Below are positions 1 to 4,987 of a stretch of DNA of 5,721 nucleotides, in pieces; within the stretch, counting starts at the first letter, position 1, and the number at the start of each line of letters is the position of its first letter. The position numbers and the translations under genes were made by a program. The stretch is from Coriobacteriia bacterium. Its GTDB lineage: Bacteria; Actinomycetota; Coriobacteriia; Coriobacteriales; QAMH01. A model generated the notes under the pieces. It had not been told where the DNA came from, did not search any database, and worked only from the letters and a program-made list of their open reading frames with translations. The stretch spans positions 1-5,721 of the forward strand of contig CAAEQF010000108.1 in NCBI GenBank assembly GCA_900758075.1, given 5' to 3'.

Positions 1-27
1 GAAAAGGCGTATTACGCGCCGAACGCC

Positions 28-68
28 AAGCCCGCGGCGCCACAATCGACGTCGCGGGCTTGTTCTTT
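28..68 (+). terminator. Probable intrinsic terminator of an upstream gene
   Basis: A perfect 9-bp inverted repeat, AAGCCCGCG (28-36) and CGCGGGCTT (53-61), is separated by a 16-nt loop and followed by the moderately T-rich tract GTTCTTT. The T tract is on the + strand only, so it would end a + strand transcript entering from the left. It lies about 50 nt before the SufE-like gene, which suggests that operon has its own promoter or is controlled by partial read-through. The 16-nt loop is long and the T tract is interrupted, so strength is uncertain. I see no identifiable gene end in bases 1-75. Confidence 0.5.
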
Positions 69-93
69 CCCGAGTTTGGGAATCGGGTCGGTG

Positions 94-102
94 AGGAAGG
101 GG
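94..102 (+). promoter_or_regulatory. Ribosome binding site deciding the SufE start
   Basis: The purine-rich run AGGAAGGGG ends 9 nt before GTG 112. In-frame starts further upstream (TTG 76, GTG 91) have no comparable purine tract and would add residues not expected in the family. Starting at 112 also puts the catalytic cysteine at residue 52, close to its position in E. coli SufE (Cys51). Confidence 0.55.
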
Positions 103-111
103 ATAGGGAAC

Positions 112-564
112 GTGAAGGCTCCTGACGAGATTCAGCAGGAATTCATCGACGGTTTCGTCGCCGCTGGTGACACGTTCGAGCAGTTCGACTACCTTTTGCA
201 GCTATCGGCGCAGCTCGAGGAACTACCCGAGGAACGCAAAGTGAAAGAAGTGCTCGTCGAGGGGTGCCAGTCGCAGGTTTGGCTTTATCCCTCGTGGGAG
301 GGCGTGGCGCCAGGCGAGGGCTTCGCTCTTGAAGGTGACAGCGACACGCTCATGGTGCGCGGTGTGATCTACCTGTTCCAGCAAATGTTCTCGGGACAAG
401 ATGCACGGGCGGTTATTGAGTGCCCCGTGCGTTTCGTGGAAGAGACCGAGCTCGTCTATATTTTCGACGCGAAGCGGCAGGCGGGCGTTTCCGCAATCGC
501 GTCGACTATCAAGGATTTTGCGCGCAAGGCGCTTTCCGATAAGGAGGAACCTCATCATGGCTAG
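112..564 (+). CDS. sufE: SufE-family sulfur acceptor / desulfuration protein
   Basis: This 150-residue SufE/CsdE-type protein would take persulfide sulfur from the partner cysteine desulfurase onto its own cysteine and pass it on, in the cytoplasm. The motif VEGCQSQVWL carries the acceptor cysteine at residue 52 and matches the family's G-C-x-S-x-(V/T)-W signature. Upstream is the typical N-terminal helix (EEFIDGF-like, then a YLLQLSAQLEELPEE segment). The C-terminal helix with IKDFARKAL is also family-like. Length matches the usual 140-150 residues. The GTG start at 112 is chosen from its Shine-Dalgarno sequence and the cysteine position; TTG 76 would give 162 residues. The stop overlaps the next gene by 8 bp (ATGGCTAG), which indicates translational coupling. 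The downstream sufS gene supplies the expected partner. The family call is firm; SufE versus CsdE naming is not resolvable here. Confidence 0.88.
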   Translation: MKAPDEIQQEFIDGFVAAGDTFEQFDYLLQLSAQLEELPEERKVKEVLVEGCQSQVWLYPSWEGVAPGEGFALEGDSDTLMVRGVIYLFQQMFSGQDARAVIECPVRFVEETELVYIFDAKRQAGVSAIASTIKDFARKALSDKEEPHHG

Positions 565-997
565 CACGATGACGCTGAAAGATCGCCTCGATATCGCGGC
601 GAAGGATGCTGAAGCTGCACAGGAGAAGATCACGTCGGGCACGCTTGGCCGCGAGGCGTTTCGCCAGGAGGTGCGCAACTATACGCTCGCCAAGTTCTTC
701 CTGACCGAAGACGAGGTGCGGGCTTTGGGCACGGAGGATATCTTGAAACTCGCCGACGAGAGCGTCGAGAAGCTTCTGCGCCAAAACGATAAGAGCGTGA
801 AGCTTGCGGAAGGTTCGACCACGTGCACCAACCAAAGCTCGACCGACATCAAGAAGGTGCTTTTGTCCTTGACTCTCCAGCGCGCGCTGAACGTTCGCTT
901 CACGCCCGAGCAGTCTGCCGAGCTTGAGACAATTACGCAGCTCGCAGACGCGCTTTTCGATGCAAAAGATGACCCGTCTATGCGCCGAGATGCCTGA
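557..997 (+). CDS. Uncharacterised 146-aa protein, acyl-carrier-protein-like C-terminal half
   Basis: The function is not recognised. The gene is clearly real: AAGGAGG at 541-547 sits 9 nt before ATG 557, it overlaps the SufE gene, and it lies between sufE and sufS. The protein is soluble, highly charged and mostly helical, with no signal peptide or membrane segment, and has a single cysteine (Cys90, in STTCTN). By eye, residues 97-133 follow the acyl carrier protein pattern from the prosthetic-group serine onward: hydrophobics at I98, V101, L103, L105, L107, L111 and F115, then TPEQSAELETITQLADAL resembling the ACP helix III-IV region. At the serine position there is Asp97, so a 4'-phosphopantetheine arm is not expected. 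The first 60 residues have no counterpart in ACP. It could be a partner or regulator of the desulfurase, an alternative sulfur carrier through Cys90, or an unrelated helical protein. Gene call firm; ACP resemblance is inference. Confidence 0.8.
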   Translation: MASTMTLKDRLDIAAKDAEAAQEKITSGTLGREAFRQEVRNYTLAKFFLTEDEVRALGTEDILKLADESVEKLLRQNDKSVKLAEGSTTCTNQSSTDIKKVLLSLTLQRALNVRFTPEQSAELETITQLADALFDAKDDPSMRRDA

Positions 998-1036
998 TGG
1001 ACTAGAATGTTCGGCATGCGAGGGGCCGTCAGAGCG

Positions 1037-1042
1037 AAAGGG
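1037..1042 (+). promoter_or_regulatory. Ribosome binding site deciding the sufS start
   Basis: AAAGGG ends 9 nt before ATG 1052, the ideal spacing, whereas it directly abuts ATG 1043. Starts at ATG 1007 and 1016 would use poorer sites and add up to 15 residues with no family counterpart. Starting at 1052 gives the classic SufS N-terminus (MDVKRIREDFPIL). Confidence 0.55.
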
Positions 1043-1051
1043 ATGGCGAAC

Positions 1052-2284
1052 ATGGATGTGAAACGCATACGTGAGGATTTCCCGATTTTGGGACAGCAGG
1101 TTCACGGCCATCCTCTCGTGTATTTGGACAACTCGGCGACGACGCAAGTTCCCGAGCAGGTGCTCTCCACTGTTGCCGAGCACTATCGGACGAGCAACGC
1201 GAACGTGCATCGTGGGATGCATTATCTGGCGCATGCCTCGACCGACGCGCTTGAGCATGCTCGGGAGACGGTTGCCCGCTTTGTCGGCGTGGCCGATTCG
1301 TCGTGCGTGGTGTTCACGCGAGGCACGACCGACGGCTTGAACATGGTGGCCCGCGGCTTGGCGCACGTGCTCGGGCCAGACGATGCCGTCGTGGTGAGCC
1401 TCATGGAGCACCATTCCGACTATGTTCCCTGGCAGCAGGCGTGTTTTGCCAAAGGCGCCGACTTCCGCGTCGCTGGGCTCACCGCCGAGGGCAACCTCGA
1501 TGAGGCCCATTACGCGGAGCTGCTCGCCGATGGAAAGGTAAAGATTGTTGCGATGACGGGATGCTCGAACGTGCTCGGCACCGTGACCCCCGTGAAGAGG
1601 CTTGCCAAGATGGCCCATGATGCGGGCGCCTTGTTCGTGCTCGACGGCGCGCAGATCATGCGCCACGGCGTGGTCGATATCGTGGATTTGGGAGTCGACT
1701 ACCTGGCTTTTTCCGGCCATAAGATGATGGCGGGCACGGGCATCGGCGCGCTTTGCGGCACGCGCGACGCGCTCGAAATGCTTGCCCCCCGCGATTTCGG
1801 CGGCGAAATGGTGGGGAAGGTGACGCAAGCGCTGACCACCTGGGAAGAGCTTCCCCTTCGCCTAGAGGCGGGCACACCAAACTACGTCGGTGCGATCGCA
1901 CTCGGCGTGGCATGCGACTACCTGTGCGCTTTGGGTCGCGAGGAGATTGCAGCGTACGAGTCCGAGCTGGTCGATCATGCGGTCGGCGTGCTTGGGAAAA
2001 TCGAGGGGCTCCATATTGCGGGCTCGCCGAGGGAGCGTGCAGGTCTCGTGTCGTTCACGATCGACGATGTGCATCCGCTTGATCTGTGCACGCTCATCGA
2101 CGCGCGCGGTGTCGCCCTGCGCAGCGGCCACAACTGCGCGCAGCCCGTGCTCGATTGGCTCGGGACGAGCAGCGTGGCACGGCTGTCTCCGGCGTTCTAC
2201 AACACAACAGCCGAAATCGACTACGCCGCACAGCAGATAGACCGTGCCGCGCAGATGCTCCGAGCCGCACGGTCCCGCAAGTAA
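1052..2284 (+). CDS. sufS: SufS/CsdA-type cysteine desulfurase (PLP-dependent)
   Basis: This 410-residue class V aminotransferase-fold enzyme removes sulfur from L-cysteine, giving alanine and an enzyme-bound persulfide; members of this group can also act on selenocysteine. Visible motifs in order: YLDNSATTQVP, NVHRGMHYL, MEHHSDYVPWQ (PLP-stacking histidine), DGAQ (Asp198), SGHK with the PLP lysine at 224, EAGTPN, and the active-site loop RSGHNCAQP with Arg359 and catalytic Cys362. These positions sit within two residues of E. coli SufS (Lys226, Cys364), supporting ATG 1052 as the start. The RSGHxCAQP loop marks group II (SufS/CsdA), which depends on a SufE-type acceptor, and that acceptor is encoded two genes upstream. 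One small oddity is MMAGTG after the PLP lysine, where GPTG is common. The gap from the preceding gene is 54 bp without a clear terminator, so co-transcription is likely. SufS versus CsdA cannot be separated because no sufBCD is in view. Confidence 0.93.
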   Translation: MDVKRIREDFPILGQQVHGHPLVYLDNSATTQVPEQVLSTVAEHYRTSNANVHRGMHYLAHASTDALEHARETVARFVGVADSSCVVFTRGTTDGLNMVARGLAHVLGPDDAVVVSLMEHHSDYVPWQQACFAKGADFRVAGLTAEGNLDEAHYAELLADGKVKIVAMTGCSNVLGTVTPVKRLAKMAHDAGALFVLDGAQIMRHGVVDIVDLGVDYLAFSGHKMMAGTGIGALCGTRDALEMLAPRDFGGEMVGKVTQALTTWEELPLRLEAGTPNYVGAIALGVACDYLCALGREEIAAYESELVDHAVGVLGKIEGLHIAGSPRERAGLVSFTIDDVHPLDLCTLIDARGVALRSGHNCAQPVLDWLGTSSVARLSPAFYNTTAEIDYAAQQIDRAAQMLRAARSRK

Positions 2285-2467
2285 GACTGCTGCGCTCCAT
2301 CGCTGAACGAGATCGTGCCCGCCTCGCCATCGACGATGCGGCCGATCTTCCAAGGCGCGTCCCGCCCGCCGCTCGAATTCCCCACTCGGAAACCTCCGCC
2401 TGGTCAGGAGGGATGGCCGCCAAGATGCCGCCCGAGGTCTGTGGATCGCAGATAACCCCATGCGGTT
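2221..2467 (-). pseudogene. selD: selD remnant: C-terminal tail of selenide, water dikinase
   Basis: Intact SelD makes selenophosphate from selenide and ATP for selenocysteine and selenouridine synthesis. Here only the last ~80 codons survive. Reading the - strand from about 2467, one frame gives VICDPQTSGGILAAIPP, the SelD C-terminal signature, and continues to a GIRAAGG segment. The match then moves to another frame as DAPWKIGRIVDGEAGTISF, a typical SelD tail. Adding one G to the GGG run at 2361-2363 joins the two, and the distance from DPQTSGG to the IGR segment is then 36 residues, close to the 35 I recall for E. coli SelD. The ATP-binding N-terminal domains and the catalytic Sec/Cys are absent. 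The tail's frame ends at a TAG (2221-2223) inside the convergent sufS 3' end, so the native stop may also be lost. Its upstream edge is fused to the broken GGDEF sequence. Confidence 0.7.
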
Positions 2468-3566
2468 GTCGAACTCGTCGTCGAGCGTGCCCTGCCGCAC
2501 GTATTCCTCCGCGAGGTCCATGATGGAAAACGCCCGGTAGGTACACGGCCACTCCCCCACCCTGTGGATACCGCAAATGCTGCATTGCACGCGCTTGGCG
2601 TTGCCATGGACCTCTTGCTCCGACTCGTACTGCTGCAGCACGAAGAACTGGCTGTTCGCGAAGCGCCCGATCATCGCTTTGGTGAAGAACACGTCGCGGA
2701 GGGCGCCTGCGGCTTCTGCCAGCAAAACGTCGCCAGCCTTCTTGCCGTACGTCCTGGCGAACTCGTCGTATCCTCTCGCGAAGACGCTCATCACCGCAAA
2801 CTTGACGCCCCCGCTCCACAGCTGTTCGAGGTAACCGCTCAGCCCCTCGATGAACCCGCGGGTGTTCGCAACCCCCGTGACCGGGTCTTCGACCAGGAAG
2901 CGCGTAGCATCCTCTTCGGCCTGTTCCAAATCTTCTGCGTCGATGAAGAGCCCGAGCAAGCCGACGATCTTTCCGTCGATGTACACGGGGACCTTGTTGA
3001 CGATGATGTCATGGACCCTGCCGCGGACGACGCAACATCCCTTGACGTTGTTGATGGTTTTGCCGCGCTCCATCACGTCGAGCTCGTCTTGCATGAACGG
3101 CTCGACATCAAGATGCCAGCCCATCTCCTCGTCGGTCTTGCCGAGCACGTCGCGCTCGGAATCGAGGCCGTAGAAGTCGAGGAACCTCTGGCTGACGCCC
3201 AGGAAACGACGTTGGCGGTCTTTCCAGAAGTACTTCACGCACGAGCCCTCGATCAGGCTCCGCCAAAGTGCGTGATCGGTGATCGCGGGCACAACGCCGG
3301 AATCGTCAGAACCCGCATCTTCGCCCGCACTTCCCAGCTCGTCTGCCAAGATGCGCCGGAAGGCGTCGAAGTCCGTGCCCGTCTCCGCCGTCGCGTACAG
3401 CACCTGCTCGAAGTTGGAGCGGGGAACGCAGAAAACGACATGGTGGAGCCACATGTAGGTGCCGTCGACGCTCCTGCTGCGGAAATACCCGTGGAGCATG
3501 CCCCCGGCAGACTGATTCAGGCGTTGGACGAACGTGCCCGTCTTCGCAAAAACGTGGAAGCGCGCC
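2468..3566 (-). pseudogene. Broken signalling gene, part 3: PAS domain and degenerate GGDEF domain
   Basis: This is the 3' part of a disrupted EAL-PAS-PAS-GGDEF gene. After a frameshift at 3565-3567 the reading frame stays open and protein-like for about 365 codons. A PAS domain spans roughly 3271-2930 (ALWRSLIEGS, FLDFYGLDSERDVLGKTDEE, then VPVYIDGKIVGLLGLFIDAED). A diguanylate-cyclase-fold domain spans roughly 2890-2500, opening with EDPVTGVANTRGF. Where an active GGDEF would have RxGGDEF it reads RFANSQF (2665-2645), so it could not make c-di-GMP even if expressed; such domains usually sense or scaffold. The match fades at FDNRMG (about 2460), where SelD sequence begins in another frame. 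Downstream the frame runs on antisense to sufS, which is meaningless. I infer loss of the original 3' end. Confidence 0.72.
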
Positions 3567-4161
3567 CTGTCTCCGGATACACGAACTCGGTCTCCCACGT
3601 GTCGAAGACCAGCTGGATCCCTTTGACGCATGCGACTTTGCCGATGGGCTGGTCGGATAGCGACGACTTGAATCCCTCGACGTAATTGCCCGGGAAATCG
3701 ATCAGGGCTACATCCCTGAAAACGTAGAAGAGGTTGCGCAGGATATCGACACGGCGCTGGTTCTCCCGCTCGGCATCGACTTGCACGTACTGCAGGCTTG
3801 CACGGTAGATGCTGTGGTTCTCGCAGTGCGCCACCACCTCGGCCGTCAAGAGCATGTAGTGGCCGCCCGAAGGATAGGTGAGCGTCTGGGTATCCCCAAC
3901 TTCATGCAGCTGATTGTCGACGAAATCGCGATGCAGGCTGTGCACGGGGCTCCCGTGCGCGTTGAGCCTGCGCTCCCAGTCGCGCAGGTCGGTCACCCCG
4001 TCGCGGCGGTAGATCTCCTTGATGCGCTCGTTTGCGAACAGGATCTTGAGCGTTCGACCGTCGTCTTCCACCACGGCGAGCGGCTCGTCTGTCAGGTAGT
4101 CGATGCGTCCCAAGGCAAGATAGTAGTTGCGCCAGCGCGATGTGACGATGGCGATTCCCTG
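3566..4161 (-). pseudogene. Broken signalling gene, part 2: PAS-type sensory segments
   Basis: The reading frame continues directly from the EAL part, in the same frame, past a TAG at 4162-4164. It reads QGIAIVTSRWRNYYLALGR and then a PAS-like domain (EPLAVVEDDGRTLKILFAN, then RASLQYVQVDAE), followed by VFRDVALIDFPGNYVEGF and a second sensor-like segment that crosses the frameshift at 3565-3567. On the far side the sequence resumes in another frame as ARFHVFAKTGTFVQ; one extra G in that GGG run would rejoin them as PETGARFHVF. An independent gene is possible from TTG 4113, giving 198 residues, but its last ~15 residues are out-of-frame sequence, so I treat it as part of the broken gene. No Shine-Dalgarno sequence convincingly supports a separate start. 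Confidence 0.68.
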
Positions 4162-4717
4162 CTACCTGCAGAAACGGCCCATCAGCTTGCCGGGCATGGG
4201 CTTGCCGAACAGGTAGCCCTGCACTTTCTCGCAGCCGATGGAGCGCAAGAACTGGTACTGCTCTTCGGTCTCGACCCCCTCGGCGAGCGTCCGCACACCA
4301 ATGGCCTTCGCCATGCGAACCGTGGATTCGATGATGGTGTGGGACTTCTCGCTGCTGCTCGACAGGAAGCTCATGTCGATCTTTATCTCGTCGAAGGTAT
4401 AGTCCTTCAGGACTCCCAGCGACGAGAATCCGCTGCCGAAGTCGTCCGTCCAGATCTCGTAGCCTCCGCGCCTGAAGGCAGCGAGCGTCTGTCACAAGGC
4501 GGTAGTCCTTGCAGATCTGCTCCACGATGTAAAGGTCGAACTCGTAGATCTTGCCCGATTCCTCGAGCACGGGGATGAACTTTGCGGGGGCAATCATGCC
4601 GCGCTCGGGGTCAATCCAACGCGCCAGGGCCTCGACACCGGACAGCGTGCGAGACATGCCCATCACGACCGGTTGGTAGTAGACCTGAATCCAGCCGTCG
4701 CGCATCGCCGTGATAAC
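4162..4717 (-). pseudogene. Broken signalling gene, part 1: EAL (c-di-GMP phosphodiesterase-type) domain
   Basis: EAL domains hydrolyse cyclic di-GMP. The first part reads GWIQVYYQPV, then GVEALARW with the signature EAL at 4633-4625, FIPVLEESGKIYEFDLY, and stops making sense after CKDYRLV at about 4497. The match resumes in another frame at 4488 with AAFRRGGYEIWTDDFGSGFS, KIDMSFL, TLAEGVETEEQ and GCEKVQGYLFGKPMP. The metal and substrate residues in EAL, DDFG, KID, AEGVET and the QGY glutamine are present. The intervening stretch of roughly 60-70 residues that carries the conserved Asn and Glu (VNLS and EITES motifs) is missing, and the frame is changed, with a TGA blocking the second frame just upstream. 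The 5' end is also gone: sequence before about 4717 is palindromic repeat, with no native start. TAG 4162-4164 ends this part. Confidence 0.8.
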
Positions 4718-4986
4718 CCGAGGGAGCAGGGCGAAAGCGAGGCGTCCCTTTGCGCCAAAATGACACGACACCCACGGCCCCTCGTGCCATTTGCGCGTCT
4801 CCCTTGCGAGTCCCCGCGGCAGGCAAGCCGCGGCATGCCGCGAAGCACGCCGAGGGACACGCATTTTTCCGGATTTTGCCGTGAAATGCACCAAGGGCGA
4901 CGCTTTTGGCCCCGAATCTGTCTCCCTTGCAAGGCCCCGCGGCAATCCGGGCGCGGCATTGGCGCGGGGCATGCCGAGGGAGACAC
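4718..4986. repeat. Cluster of GC-rich palindromic repeats (REP/MITE-like)
   Basis: Two related imperfect palindromes, 4797-4860 and 4920-4986, start 123 bp apart and share GTCTCCCTTGC, an inner CCCCGCGGCA and a closing GCCGAGGGA. In the right copy the outer arms are a perfect inverted pair (GTCTCCCT 4920-4927, AGGGAGAC 4977-4984) and so is an inner pair (GCCCCGCG 4934-4941, CGCGGGGC 4963-4970). In the left copy CCGCGGC/GCCGCGG pairs around a 6-nt loop (4814-4833). The closing arm CCGAGGGAG recurs alone at 4718-4726. The spacers hold further inverted pieces (GCATTT 4861-4866, AAATGC 4884-4889). The open frame across this stretch only translates the repeats (LPRGLARET appears twice), so I do not call a gene. 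No transposase or clear target-site duplication is seen. Confidence 0.72.
4920..4986 (-). terminator. Possible transcription terminator after dus (palindrome copy)
   Basis: This palindrome starts 1 nt past the dus stop codon on the - strand and could form a long GC-rich hairpin with two perfect 8-bp arm pairs. There is no T-run after it, so it is not a textbook intrinsic terminator; it may instead protect the dus mRNA 3' end or work with Rho. This role is inferred from position and folding only. Confidence 0.3.
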
Positions 4987-4987
4987 A

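Noticed and set aside
1003..1008. TAGAAT as a -10 box for a separate sufS promoter
   Set aside because: No -35-like hexamer at 16-18 nt and no extended -10; the short gap favours co-transcription with the preceding gene.
509..1828. A 439-codon open frame on the - strand across the sulfur genes
   Set aside because: It is antisense to two well-supported genes, is rich in His/Arg/Ala low-information sequence, and matches no family I recognise; it is a high-GC shadow.
1862..2220. Continuation of the long - strand frame through sufS
   Set aside because: Beyond about 2460 this frame no longer matches GGDEF or SelD and is simply antisense to the sufS gene.
2564..3685. A 373-codon open frame on the + strand
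   Set aside because: It is the antisense of the PAS/GGDEF coding sequence, which has clear domain motifs on the - strand.
4162..4164. TAG read as pyrrolysine or programmed read-through
   Set aside because: The same gene carries a deletion, a frameshift and two truncated ends, so simple decay is the better explanation.
4611..4972. Start of the EAL protein inside the palindromes (ATG at 4972)
   Set aside because: The first ~80 codons only translate repeat sequence, with LPRGLARET twice, so this is not a native N-terminus.
4718..4986. CRISPR array
   Set aside because: There are only two to three imperfect copies, they are long and self-palindromic, the spacers themselves look related, and no cas gene is present.
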